DNA of 20,137 nucleotides from Desulfobacteraceae bacterium (GCA_030615565.1 JAUWZC010000012.1:1-20137); one strand, 5' to 3'; shown: positions 1 to 7,430, numbered from the stretch's first letter. The notes: a model not told the origin generated them from the letters alone. Made by a program: numbers and translations.

Positions 1-932
1 GTTTGGTTTTTGGCCTTGGGGTTGGTGTATATAAACTCTTGGTTAAAATCTTTAAGCCTTTTTAAGGCATCTGCAACATCAGGGCTAAATGAAATAGAGG
101 GTTTTTCGAGGCTTTCTGAGATCAGATCCTCAACCAAGGTATATACAATAGTTCCATTTGTTTCTCCCAATCTGCGGCGGCAATCTGCCGGTATTTCATT
201 CCTTTCTATCAAACCCAGCCTTATTGCATCCTCTATATCTCTACCAATGTAACTAATGGTGTCCGCCATCCTAACAATACACCCTTCTATAGTCATGGGC
301 CAGATAGGTGATTCTGGATTCTCCGTTACCTTTTTTATATCTTCTTCCAATCGAGAAAAATCTTTATCTTTATCAGGATATAAGGAGGGATTATGCACCT
401 CCCCATTATGACAAAGGATGCCATCCAAAACCTGGAGAGATAGGTTCCAACCTTCTCCTTTTCTTTCTATTACCTCTAAAAACCTCACACCTTGAACATT
501 GTGTAAAAAATTACCCAGCCCATATTCCTTAGATAAATCTGACAGAAGCCTCTCACCATCGTGGCCAAAAGGTGTATGGCCTATATCATGGCCAAGAGAG
601 ATAGCCTCGATAAGATCCTCATTAAGCTTGAGTAGATGGCCTATAGTCCTGCCAATCTTAGAAACTAATTGTACATGAAGAACGCGATGGGTAATGTGAT
701 CATTTTTAATAAGGTAAAAAACCTGGCTTTTATCAATGTACCTGGAATAGGCCAAAGAATGGAGAATCCTATCTGCGTCAATAGAAAAATTTTCCCTGTG
801 ACCGTCAATAATCTCTGGCTCGTTTCTTCGTCTGACAGCCTGATTACTTAAAGTGGCATAAGGGGAAAGCCTATCCTTTTCTAAAAGACAGAGTTGTTGT
901 TTAATATCTTTTAATATTTTACCCTTATTCAT
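1..932 (-). CDS. dgt: dGTPase-type deoxynucleotide triphosphohydrolase, C-terminus cut by window edge
   Basis: The reverse strand is open from an ATG at 930-932 to the window edge, giving the first 310 residues of an HD-superfamily hydrolase. dGTPases remove intact triphosphate from dNTPs in the cytoplasm. The N-terminus has the family's arginine-rich entry (RRRNEPEIID near 34-43, DRILHSLAYSR near 54-64). The metal site is visible as THR (81-83), GHDIGHTPFGH (114-124, with the HD pair at 115-116) and a later RMADTISYIGRDIEDA carrying the last aspartate. No stop codon is present, so the C-terminal region is missing only because the window ends. I saw no strong ribosome-binding site before the ATG. 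The gene is divergent from tilS. The family call is firm; which dNTP is preferred cannot be told from sequence. Confidence 0.9.
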   Translation of the reverse strand, partial: MNKGKILKDIKQQLCLLEKDRLSPYATLSNQAVRRRNEPEIIDGHRENFSIDADRILHSLAYSRYIDKSQVFYLIKNDHITHRVLHVQLVSKIGRTIGHLLKLNEDLIEAISLGHDIGHTPFGHDGERLLSDLSKEYGLGNFLHNVQGVRFLEVIERKGEGWNLSLQVLDGILCHNGEVHNPSLYPDKDKDFSRLEEDIKKVTENPESPIWPMTIEGCIVRMADTISYIGRDIEDAIRLGLIERNEIPADCRRRLGETNGTIVYTLVEDLISESLEKPSISFSPDVADALKRLKDFNQEFIYTNPKAKNQ

Positions 933-1082
933 CTAGATACCTTGGACTACAAAATTGTAAGATTTAAAGAAACAATATAAAATGTTAATAGAAATTACTA
1001 TCACCGGTCAATATAATTAATAAGTTAATTAACCTTGCAATTTTTTTTATAGGATATATCTTCCTTTATATCTTGATTAAGT

Positions 1083-1182
1083 GTCTAAAATTATAAGTGC
1101 CCGCCCGCCTCGTCCCGCAGATCGGGACGGGCAGGCCTAAAGCAAGCTAAAGTTATGGATAAAAAAATTTAAAATTTTAGAC
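1083..1182. repeat. MITE-like repeat with 10-bp terminal inverted repeats and a GC-rich hairpin
   Basis: The 303-base gap between dgt and tilS holds this element. GTCTAAAATT at 1083-1092 is perfectly inverted as AATTTTAGAC at 1173-1182. Inside lies a GC-rich hairpin that contrasts with the AT-rich surroundings: cgtcccg at 1111-1117 pairs with cgggacg at 1123-1129 across the loop cagat, and flanking gcct/aggc extends it. No reading frame spans it. The build (AT-rich inverted ends around a GC-rich stem) resembles the element before apbE, although the sequences differ. It may be a non-autonomous mobile repeat; it could also act as a transcription barrier between the divergent genes. Confidence 0.6.
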
Positions 1183-1203
1183 TTTAGTCATTTTAGGCAA
1201 TTT

Positions 1204-1220
1204 ATCAGCCTAAGGCTGAT
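1204..1220 (+). promoter_or_regulatory. Short perfect hairpin just upstream of tilS
   Basis: ATCAGCC (1204-1210) and GGCTGAT (1214-1220) form a 7-bp stem with a 3-base loop, ending 15 bases before the tilS ATG. No Shine-Dalgarno sequence lies between it and the start, so the hairpin may affect tilS translation, or it may be the edge of the neighbouring repeat. Its function is a guess. Confidence 0.35.
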
Positions 1221-1235
1221 TTAGCTCACTTAATA

Positions 1236-2624
1236 ATGAACTTGCATCCCACTGAAAAAAAGGTTTTTTTAACTATCCTCAAATATGGAATGGTTAAAAG
1301 TGGGGATAGAATCGTTGTTGCTGTATCTGGAGGGCCAGATTCTGTTTGCCTTCTGCAAATCCTTTACCAACTTCAAGAGTGCTTGAATATTAGACTAATT
1401 GTTGCTCATTTTAATCATGGATTAAGACCTAAAGAAGATGAAAAAGAAACAGTGTTTGTTGCCAATTTAGCGAGAGAACTAAATCTCATTTTAACATGTG
1501 ATAAGGCCAATGATATGACTAAAGCACATGGGACATCCAGTGAGGAAAAGGCCAGAGAGATAAGATATCAATTTTTTCAAAAGGTTTTAGATGAGCATTA
1601 TGCCCAAAAGGTCGCTATTGGTCACAATATGAATGACCAGGCTGAGACAGTTCTTATGCATCTTCTAAGAGGAACTGGACTTACTGGTTTATCAGGAATA
1701 CCTCCGATTCGGAGAAAGCGTTTTATTAGACCTCTCATTGATATAACGAAGGATGAAATCCATACCTATTTAAGACAAAAGAATATACCTTTTATGGTGG
1801 ATAGTTCAAATCTTGAAAAAAGATATTTAAGAAACAAGATACGTTTAGAGTTGATGCCAACTCTTTTCAACTACCAACCAAGGCTTATCAAACATTTAGG
1901 TGAACTAGCATTTCTATGTAGAGAGGAAAATCAATTTATGGAGGAAGAAGCAAGGAAGTGCTTGCAAATGGTGACCCTCGATTCCTCAGAACATTCTTTA
2001 GACCTTTCCCTTAACACCTTTAATAATCTCTCATGCCCTCTTCAGTATCGCATTATTAGGGAGGCAATAAAAAAAATAAAGGGAAACCTCAGGAGGATAG
2101 ATATTGGACATATCAAGACAATCATAGATCTTGCCAAAAAAGATAAGCCCCAGGTCAAAGTAAATCTTCCTGAAAATCTTGTGGTAAAGAAGATATACAA
2201 TAGGTTTAGATTTTCTTTAGGGACAGAAATTGGGACTGGCAATTTTTCTTACTATATAAAGAATATGGGGAGATTTCAAATTCAAGAGATCAATCAGGCA
2301 ATCTCCCTAAAGGAAATATCTAAAGGTGATTTTTTACAATCTTCTCATTCACCTCGTGAGGCATTCCTTGACCTTGACAGGCTTCAATGGCCTCTGAGAG
2401 TGAGAAGCTTCAGGGCAGGAGACAAATTTATACCCCTTGGCCTAAATGGTTTTAAAAAGGTGAAAGATGCCTTTATTGATAATAAAATTCCATCGGAGGA
2501 AAGGAAAAAAATCCCTATTCTTGTAAACAATGACGATATAGTCTGGGTCTGTGGCATAAGGATTGATGATAGGTACAAGATCAAACAGGAAACGGAAAGA
2601 ATTTTAAGATGTAAACTTGAATAA
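1236..2624 (+). CDS. tilS: tRNA(Ile)-lysidine synthase
   Basis: TilS attaches lysine to C34 of the CAU-anticodon tRNA-Ile, using ATP, so that this tRNA reads AUA as isoleucine. The 462-residue product has the PP-loop ATP motif SGGPDS at 31-36, then HFNHGLRP and the conserved GHNMNDQAET segment with LLRGTGLTGLSG, all typical of the N-terminal catalytic domain. The C-terminal third carries the tRNA-binding TilS domain (LRVRSFRAGDKFIPLG, then VKDAFIDNKIP and a final CGIRIDDRYKI). Length is normal for a three-domain TilS. The ATG at 1236 is the only sensible start but lacks a clear ribosome-binding site. ftsH follows after a 366-base repeat-bearing gap, so co-transcription is possible but not shown. 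Confidence 0.96.
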   Translation: MNLHPTEKKVFLTILKYGMVKSGDRIVVAVSGGPDSVCLLQILYQLQECLNIRLIVAHFNHGLRPKEDEKETVFVANLARELNLILTCDKANDMTKAHGTSSEEKAREIRYQFFQKVLDEHYAQKVAIGHNMNDQAETVLMHLLRGTGLTGLSGIPPIRRKRFIRPLIDITKDEIHTYLRQKNIPFMVDSSNLEKRYLRNKIRLELMPTLFNYQPRLIKHLGELAFLCREENQFMEEEARKCLQMVTLDSSEHSLDLSLNTFNNLSCPLQYRIIREAIKKIKGNLRRIDIGHIKTIIDLAKKDKPQVKVNLPENLVVKKIYNRFRFSLGTEIGTGNFSYYIKNMGRFQIQEINQAISLKEISKGDFLQSSHSPREAFLDLDRLQWPLRVRSFRAGDKFIPLGLNGFKKVKDAFIDNKIPSEERKKIPILVNNDDIVWVCGIRIDDRYKIKQETERILRCKLE

Positions 2625-2664
2625 AGTATGTTATGCTAAAAAGCTTGTTTAATATTTAAAGTTC

Positions 2665-2908
2665 AAAGGTTCACGGTTCAAGGCTAAAAAACGATGAAAA
2701 TAGACAAGCATAAAGATAAAGCAACCAGCTTTGAACCTAATATCCTCTAAAGAATACATATCGCCAAACGAATTCAAAGATGTTTATTAAAAAGCTATGA
2801 GAGCACTTGCTACAGTTCGTATATTCATCAATTATCTTAAGAAACCTGCCTGCCACCTCGCAAGCGGACATGAAGAATGAAAATGAGCCAACCGTGAACC
2901 GTGAACCT
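2665..2908. repeat. Inverted-repeat-bounded spacer element between tilS and ftsH
   Basis: This fills most of the 366-base gap 2625-2990. aggttcacggttcaaggct at 2667-2685 is inverted, with about two mismatches in 19, as aaccgtgaaccgtgaacct at 2890-2908. A partial inner copy of the right arm (tttgaaccta) lies near 2731-2740. Between the arms are an AT-rich stretch with no convincing reading frame and a cctgcctgcc remnant near 2847-2856. Such ggttcacggtt arms look like a dispersed genomic repeat, but no second copy of this exact element is in the window. I see no transposase. Confidence 0.55.
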
Positions 2909-2948
2909 AACAACCTGCGTAGTTACTAAAATTTTAAATATAGTTTTT

Positions 2949-2954
2949 TATAAT
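2949..2954 (+). promoter_or_regulatory. Possible -10 element for ftsH
   Basis: A perfect TATAAT lies 37 bases before the ftsH start, just outside the inverted-repeat element. No good -35 sequence sits at the usual 16-18 base spacing (the best, TTACTA at 2923-2928, is 20 bases away), so this is tentative in an AT-rich spacer. Confidence 0.3.
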
Positions 2955-2990
2955 TTGTCTATTTTAAAGTAATCATAAAGGAGAAAACAG

Positions 2991-4829
2991 TTGAACACCT
3001 TTTCTAAAAACTTAACCCTCTGGCTGGTTATCAGCCTTATGATGATCTTACTTTTTCAAATCTTTAAAAAAGAAACTAAGCAGACTGGACAGCTAAGCTA
3101 TAGTGAATTCCTGACCATGGTTGAACAGGGAGAGGTCAGTCGAGTAACCATTCAGGGAGACAAAATATCTGGTACCTCAAATCAGGGAAGATTCTTTAGA
3201 ACCTTTGCACCTAAGGATCTTGAGCTAATAAAAATCTTACGTAATAAAGGGATAGAGATATCTGCCAAGCCGGATGATGCATCTCCATGGTATATGACAA
3301 TCCTTGTATCCTGGTTCCCTATGCTTCTTTTAATTGGTGTCTGGATTTTCTTTATGCGCCAAATGCAGGCAGGAGGAGGTAAGGCACTCTCTTTTGGAAA
3401 AAGCAGGGCAAGGCTTGCAACTAATGAAAAAGATAAGGTAACCTTTGATGATGTAGCAGGTATTGATGAGTCAAAGGAAGAGCTTCAGGAGATCATAGAA
3501 TTTCTAAGAGACCCAAAGAAATTTACCCGCTTAGGAGGCAGAATACCCAAAGGCGTGCTTCTGCTCGGTGCTCCTGGAACAGGCAAAACTTTACTGGCCA
3601 GGGCTATAGCAGGTGAGGCAGGTGTCCCCTTCCTAAGTATTAGTGGCTCTGATTTTGTAGAAATGTTTGTAGGTGTTGGCGCATCGCGGGTTAGGGATCT
3701 CTTCGCCCAGGGGAAAAAGAATGCCCCATGTATCATCTTCTTAGATGAGATCGATGCTGTTGGTCGACACCGGGGAGCTGGATTAGGTGGGGGTCACGAT
3801 GAAAGAGAACAAACGTTAAATCAGCTCTTGGTGGAAATGGATGGATTCGAATCCAATGAAGGTGTCATCCTTATTTCAGCTACTAACAGACCTGATGTAC
3901 TTGATCCTGCATTATTGAGACCGGGAAGGTTTGACAGGCAAGTAGTTGTTCCAGTGCCTGATATCAGGGGACGGGAGAGCATACTCAAGGTCCACACCAA
4001 AAAAAAGAGGATAAGAGATGATGTTGATCTTTCTGTAATTGCTAGGGGAACGCCAGGTTTTACAGGCGCAGACCTTGAAAATATGGTTAATGAGGGAGCC
4101 TTGCTTGCAGCCAGGAGAAACAAAGACAAAATAGATATGCAAGACCTGGAAGATGCAAAAGATAAAGTGCTTATGGGTACGGAAAGGAAGAGCATGATCA
4201 TAAGCGATGAAGAGAAAAAAACTACAGCCTATCATGAAGCAGGGCATACTCTGGTGGCCAAACTCCTACCTAATACCGATCCAATACATAAAGTGACCAT
4301 AATTCCCAGAGGTAGGGCCCTTGGCCTGACACAGCAGCTCCCTTTAGATGATAAACATACTTATACAAAGGATTATCTTTCAAATAACATTAGCATCCTG
4401 ATGGGGGGAAGAATATCTGAAGAAATTGCCTTAAATACCCAGACTACTGGTGCAAGCAATGATATAGAGAGGGCAACGGATATAGCAAGAAAGATGATCT
4501 GTGAATATGGCATGAACGAAAAACTCGGCCCATTGAGTTTTGGGAAAAAAGAGGAAGAGATATTCTTAGGGCGTGAGATTGCCCAACACAGGGATTATAG
4601 CGAAGAAACAGCTCGAAAAATTGACCAGGAGGTTAATAATCTTGTAGGTGAAAGCTACAAAAAAACTCATAAACTTATAAGTGATAACCTAAATACCCTT
4701 AACAAGTTAGCCAAAGCCCTCTTGGAGAAAGAAACTTTAAATGGCAATGAGATCGAGGAAATAGTGGGCAAAAAGAAAAGAAAAAGACAAACAAGAAAAA
4801 CAACAGGAAGAAGGAAAATTGGTTCCTAA
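2991..4829 (+). CDS. ftsH: ATP-dependent zinc metalloprotease FtsH
   Basis: FtsH is a membrane-anchored hexameric AAA protease that pulls out and degrades damaged membrane proteins and some soluble regulators. The 612-residue product has a first membrane segment (about 8-25), an extracytoplasmic region, a second membrane segment (about 101-122), then the AAA module: Walker A GAPGTGKT (193-200), Walker B CIIFLDEID (247-255), and the second region of homology ATNRPD...RPGRFDR (297-316). The zinc site is HEAGH (415-419), with the likely third ligand D491. The start is TTG at 2991, supported by aaaggag seven bases upstream and by the family-typical N-terminus MNTFSKNLTLWLV; no better ATG exists. 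The C-terminus is lysine- and arginine-rich. folP overlaps its last 11 bases, so the two are probably one transcript. Confidence 0.97.
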   Translation: MNTFSKNLTLWLVISLMMILLFQIFKKETKQTGQLSYSEFLTMVEQGEVSRVTIQGDKISGTSNQGRFFRTFAPKDLELIKILRNKGIEISAKPDDASPWYMTILVSWFPMLLLIGVWIFFMRQMQAGGGKALSFGKSRARLATNEKDKVTFDDVAGIDESKEELQEIIEFLRDPKKFTRLGGRIPKGVLLLGAPGTGKTLLARAIAGEAGVPFLSISGSDFVEMFVGVGASRVRDLFAQGKKNAPCIIFLDEIDAVGRHRGAGLGGGHDEREQTLNQLLVEMDGFESNEGVILISATNRPDVLDPALLRPGRFDRQVVVPVPDIRGRESILKVHTKKKRIRDDVDLSVIARGTPGFTGADLENMVNEGALLAARRNKDKIDMQDLEDAKDKVLMGTERKSMIISDEEKKTTAYHEAGHTLVAKLLPNTDPIHKVTIIPRGRALGLTQQLPLDDKHTYTKDYLSNNISILMGGRISEEIALNTQTTGASNDIERATDIARKMICEYGMNEKLGPLSFGKKEEEIFLGREIAQHRDYSEETARKIDQEVNNLVGESYKKTHKLISDNLNTLNKLAKALLEKETLNGNEIEEIVGKKKRKRQTRKTTGRRKIGS

Positions 4830-5694
4830 GGAAAAATCAGCTAAATTATTAAAATGGTTAAACTGTAGTCTCGATCTTGCCTCTCGAACCTTTATCATGG
4901 GTATCCTGAATATTACCCCTGACTCATTTTTTGATGGAGGTCGCCATTTCCGTGAAAATAATGCGGTGGAGCACGGTTTGAGGATGGTCACCGAGGGTGC
5001 TGATATTATTGATGTGGGAGGGGAGTCAACAAGGCCCTTTTCAGATCCTCTCCCCCTTTCCGAAGAGCTAAGGAGAGTAATACCAGTGATTGCGGCTCTC
5101 TCACAGGAAACCGACATACCAATAAGCATAGACACCTATAAAAGCGAAGTAGCCGGCCAGGCCTTAGAGGCTGGCGCCAAAATGGTCAACGATATAAGTG
5201 CATTGAGATTTGACCCCAAAATGGGTCCATTAGTTGCAGAGACAGGTTTGCCCATTGTTTTGATGCATATAAAGGGAACGCCCAAGAATATGCAGGCAAA
5301 ACCGACTTATAAAGACCTTCTCGGTGAGATAATGGGTTTCTTAAACAAGGCCGTGGAACAGGCTGTTAAAATAGGTATAAAAAGGGATCTTATTATCATT
5401 GATCCCGGTATCGGTTTTGGTAAATCTTTTAATGATAATCTCAAGATAATAAAAAATTTATATAAATTTTCCTCTCTTGGACAACCACTTCTGGTGGGTA
5501 CCTCTAATAAGTCTTTTATTGGCCATGTACTTGACCTTACAGTGGAATCTCGTGAAACTGGTACTATGGCTACTGTTGCTGCTTCTGTACTGAACGGAGC
5601 AAATATTGTTAGGGTCCACAATGTTAAAGCTGCTAAGGAGACGGTAACCATTATTGATGCTATAAAGTCTGGCAGTTCTAAACCCAATGCCTAA
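4819..5694 (+). CDS. folP: Dihydropteroate synthase
   Basis: FolP joins 4-aminobenzoate to 6-hydroxymethyl-dihydropterin diphosphate to give dihydropteroate, the sulfonamide-sensitive step of folate synthesis. The 291-residue TIM barrel shows all the signature strands: MGILNITPDSF (27-37), GGESTRP (67-73), the SIDTYK aspartate (105), MVNDIS (122-127), IIDPGIGFGKS (193-203), the GTSNKSF loop and the final RVHNV. The best start is TTG at 4819, inside the end of ftsH, preceded by an aagga a few bases upstream. No ATG lies in frame before the conserved core. In many Desulfobacterota the tilS-ftsH-folP block continues into diadenylate cyclase and glmM; here a repeat region and a four-helix-bundle gene follow instead. 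Confidence 0.96.
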   Translation: MVPKEKSAKLLKWLNCSLDLASRTFIMGILNITPDSFFDGGRHFRENNAVEHGLRMVTEGADIIDVGGESTRPFSDPLPLSEELRRVIPVIAALSQETDIPISIDTYKSEVAGQALEAGAKMVNDISALRFDPKMGPLVAETGLPIVLMHIKGTPKNMQAKPTYKDLLGEIMGFLNKAVEQAVKIGIKRDLIIIDPGIGFGKSFNDNLKIIKNLYKFSSLGQPLLVGTSNKSFIGHVLDLTVESRETGTMATVAASVLNGANIVRVHNVKAAKETVTIIDAIKSGSSKPNA

Positions 5695-5800
5695 ATAACC
5701 CTTATTGGGGTTTGCTGTGTCTATTGGGTTTCTTATGTTTGTTTAGTTTGATGAGACCCTTGTACAACTTAGTTCGTCGTATCTCTTCAGTATTTCTGTA

Positions 5801-5894
5801 ACGGTTAGGGTAACGAAGCCCGTATCGGTTAACGGTTAAGGTAACGTGAAAGAAAAAAGACGAATGACGTTACCGAAGGACGAAACGGACATCG
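5801..5894. repeat. Structured repeat, copy 1 (left of the four-helix-bundle gene)
   Basis: This lies in the 241-base gap between folP and the next gene. It opens with acggttagggtaacg, continues to cggttaacggtta (5826-5838) and closes with gacgaaacggacatcg (5879-5894). Its first 38 bases match 7643-7680 at 30 of 38 positions, and the closing 16 bases match 7726-7741 at 14 of 16. Inside, ggtaacgt (5840-5847) is inverted as acgttacc (5867-5874), so a stem can form. The bases before it (about 5700-5760) are T/G-rich and look loosely repetitive. A weak hairpin (aaccc/gggtt near 5697-5713) after folP has no T-run and is not a convincing terminator. Confidence 0.65.
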
Positions 5895-5935
5895 TAACCA
5901 TTACCGAAAAATGTATAAAGGTAACGGTTAGGTGA

Positions 5936-6331
5936 ATGGAAGAAAAAAAGAGAATCACAAGTTTTAGAGATTTGGAAGTATATCAGAATACATATAGGAC
6001 CATGTTAGTTGTTATGAAAGAAATTGCCCCTAAGTTGCCGGACAACGAAAGATACGATCTAAGAGATCAATTAAGTCGTGCATGTAAAGCAATACCAAGG
6101 TTAATAGCCGAAGGTTATGCTAAACGGCATCAAAAAGCAGGTTTTCAAAAATATATCGATGATGCTATGGGCGAATGCAATGAAATGGTTGTCAGTTTAA
6201 GTGAATGCAGAGATATTTATCCTACTTATGTAAGTATAAAACGATGTGATGAACTAATTGATTCTTACGATAAGTCTGGAAGGCAGCTTTATAAATTAGG
6301 TAATTCATGGACAAAATTTAAAAAACGATAG
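5936..6331 (+). CDS. Four-helix-bundle protein, S23 / 23S rRNA intervening-sequence family
   Basis: The 131-residue product matches the S23 (IVP) family, relatives of which include the Avd accessory protein of diversity-generating retroelements. Visible hallmarks are FRDLEVYQ (10-17), LRDQLSRACKAIP (42-54), IAEGYAKR (57-64) and the helix YIDDAMGECNEM (73-84). The sequence is nearly all helical and basic, suggesting nucleic-acid contact, but no biochemical role is established for free-standing members. The ATG at 5936 follows only a weak taggtg site. The gene is flanked by repeats on both sides and is unrelated in function to its neighbours folP and coaX, which fits an inserted cassette. No reverse transcriptase or template/variable repeat pair is present, so this is not a diversity-generating retroelement. 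Confidence 0.88.
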   Translation: MEEKKRITSFRDLEVYQNTYRTMLVVMKEIAPKLPDNERYDLRDQLSRACKAIPRLIAEGYAKRHQKAGFQKYIDDAMGECNEMVVSLSECRDIYPTYVSIKRCDELIDSYDKSGRQLYKLGNSWTKFKKR

Positions 6332-6333
6332 AC

Positions 6334-6440
6334 GTAACCCTGGCCCAGACCTGACTCGCAAAGCATGTATTTATAGACGTTGCTTGTGAAATACTGCAAC
6401 GAATACATTATGTCCCAACAATGTCGCGCCAGGGCGGGCC
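6334..6440. repeat. 107-base hairpin element, copy A
   Basis: It starts three bases after the four-helix-bundle stop. The first 20 bases (gtaaccctggcccagacctg) and last 18 (gtcgcgccagggcgggcc) are identical to those of copy B at 6460-6566, while the 69-base middles share only about half their positions. The ends are mutually complementary (CCCTGGC at 6338-6344, GCCAGGG at 6428-6434). The middle folds too: atgtatt (6365-6371) pairs with aatacat (6402-6408) and cgttgc (6378-6383) with gcaacg (6396-6401). Together with copy B it fills the 325-base gap before coaX. A structured RNA or a miniature mobile element are both possible. Confidence 0.65.
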
Positions 6441-6459
6441 GAAAGACGAAATGGGCCTC

Positions 6460-6566
6460 GTAACCCTGGCCCAGACCTGGCATGCAATGGTTAGGCTATA
6501 TAGCCTGAGCTAATAGATACAATAGAGATTACAATATATGCCAAGGAAGTCGCGCCAGGGCGGGCC
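6460..6566. repeat. 107-base hairpin element, copy B
   Basis: Second tandem copy, 19 bases after copy A and exactly the same length, with identical 20-base left and 18-base right ends. Its own middle contains a different fold: a perfect 14-base palindrome, aggctatatagcct (6493-6506), instead of the two-part stem seen in copy A. The shared 14-base core ccctggcccagacc (here 6464-6477) recurs in reverse orientation at 12826-12839 upstream of apbE, which shows that the end sequence is dispersed and not peculiar to this locus. Confidence 0.65.
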
Positions 6567-6590
6567 GTAACCCATGAACGTTACCATAAT

Positions 6591-6604
6591 TGTGAAGTAT
6601 CACA
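6591..6604 (+). promoter_or_regulatory. CRP/FNR-type palindrome upstream of coaX
   Basis: TGTGA and TCACA face each other across 4 bases, 52 bases before the coaX start and just outside the cassette. The half-sites look like CRP-family half-sites and the 4-base spacing is that of FNR boxes (CRP of E. coli prefers 6). No regulator gene is in the window, and a 10-base match can arise by chance. Confidence 0.3.
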
Positions 6605-6656
6605 TGGAGGCAAAATGGAAGGTTAGAGGCTATGCAAAGGTCTGAAGGGATATATC

Positions 6657-7430
6657 ATGTTGCTATGTTTAGATGTAGGCAATACGAACATCGTTCTTGG
6701 TATCTTTAAAGATGATAAGATGCTCAATCACTGGCGAATGAGGACAGAAAGAGATATGACCAGTGATGAATTTGGTATACTAATCAACAACCTGTTTATT
6801 CCAGCACAATTAGAGATTAGCAGCATAAGTGATGTAATTATCTCTTGCGTTGTGCCGACTCTTCTTAGCTCCTTAAAAGAGTTTTGCCTCCTCCATTTTA
6901 ATCAGGAACCAATGATTGTAGGTCCAGGTATAAAGACAGGGTTGCCCATTGAATATGATAATCCAAAAGAGGTTGGTGCTGACAGGATAGTTAATGCAGT
7001 AGCTGCATACCAGAAATACAGAACAGGGCTAATTGTGGTAGACTTTGGTACAGCTACAACCTTTGATTATATATCCTATGAAGGTATCTATGAGGGGGGA
7101 GCAATAGCTCCTGGCATAATCATCTCTGCTGAGGCCCTTTTTCAGAAGGCTTCCAAGCTACCTCGAGTTGAGATATTTGACAAACCTAAAACAGTAATAG
7201 CCAAAGAAACTATAAGTAGTATAAATTCAGGCCTTGTTTATGGTTATGCCGGCCTGGTTGATGGAATAGTAAATCGGATAAAAAAAGAAATAGGATCTGA
7301 TCTTACAGTTATTGCAACTGGAGGTCTGGCTCCATTGATAAAATCCGAAGCCAAAAGTATCGACTATATAGAAGAATTTTTGACCCTGGATGGATTGAAA
7401 ATAATATTTACGCTCAACTCCCATAAATAG
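6657..7430 (+). CDS. coaX: Type III pantothenate kinase
   Basis: CoaX phosphorylates pantothenate in the first step of coenzyme A synthesis; unlike the type I enzyme it is not feedback-inhibited by CoA and uses a monovalent cation. The 257-residue product is full length for this ASKHA-fold family: phosphate-binding DVGNTN (6-11), GADR (107-110), DFGTATT (129-135), EGGAIAPG (146-153) and a late ATGGLAPLI. The ATG at 6657 has a good ribosome-binding site (gaaggga, about 7 bases upstream). In many bacteria coaX lies next to birA; here it stands alone between two repeat-rich spacers, so it probably has its own promoter, perhaps under the palindrome at 6591-6604. Confidence 0.96.
   Translation: MLLCLDVGNTNIVLGIFKDDKMLNHWRMRTERDMTSDEFGILINNLFIPAQLEISSISDVIISCVVPTLLSSLKEFCLLHFNQEPMIVGPGIKTGLPIEYDNPKEVGADRIVNAVAAYQKYRTGLIVVDFGTATTFDYISYEGIYEGGAIAPGIIISAEALFQKASKLPRVEIFDKPKTVIAKETISSINSGLVYGYAGLVDGIVNRIKKEIGSDLTVIATGGLAPLIKSEAKSIDYIEEFLTLDGLKIIFTLNSHK

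Larger units (their letters stand above)
5801..6585 (+). mobile_element. Putative repeat-bounded cassette carrying a four-helix-bundle (S23/IVP) gene
   Basis: The interval between folP and coaX behaves as one unit: a structured repeat, a small S23-family gene, then two 107-base tandem elements. The left side holds ggtaacgt (5840-5847) and the right end holds its exact inverse, acgttacc (6578-6585). A 22-base motif beginning gacgaaa and ending in tcgtaacc occurs on both sides of the gene (5879-5900 and 6445-6466, 18 of 22 identical). S23-family proteins are known from intervening sequences in 23S rRNA genes, where the frame sits inside a long stem; this free-standing locus has a similar arrangement. 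Calling it mobile is an inference: there is no transposase and no target-site duplication I can prove. Confidence 0.45.

Noticed and set aside
1..851. Plus-strand reading frames at 10-252, 308-532 and 669-851
   Set aside because: They are shadows of the reverse-strand dGTPase gene, whose frame is fully open and carries HD motifs.
2757..2860. Decayed S23-type gene in the tilS-ftsH spacer
   Set aside because: One frame has a few residues faintly like the family (IAKRIQRCLLKSYES), but the match is too short and vague to support.
3485..4247. Long reverse-strand frames inside ftsH
   Set aside because: Opposite-strand shadows of a gene with complete AAA and zinc-protease motifs; no protein features of their own.
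5697..5713. Terminator after folP
   Set aside because: Stem of only about five pairs and no T-run on the 3' side.
5936..6566. Diversity-generating retroelement (the four-helix-bundle protein is related to Avd)
   Set aside because: No reverse transcriptase and no adenine-biased template/variable repeat pair in the window.
6334..6566. CRISPR array from the two 107-base repeats
   Set aside because: Only two copies, with a 19-base gap and internally diverged; no cas genes.
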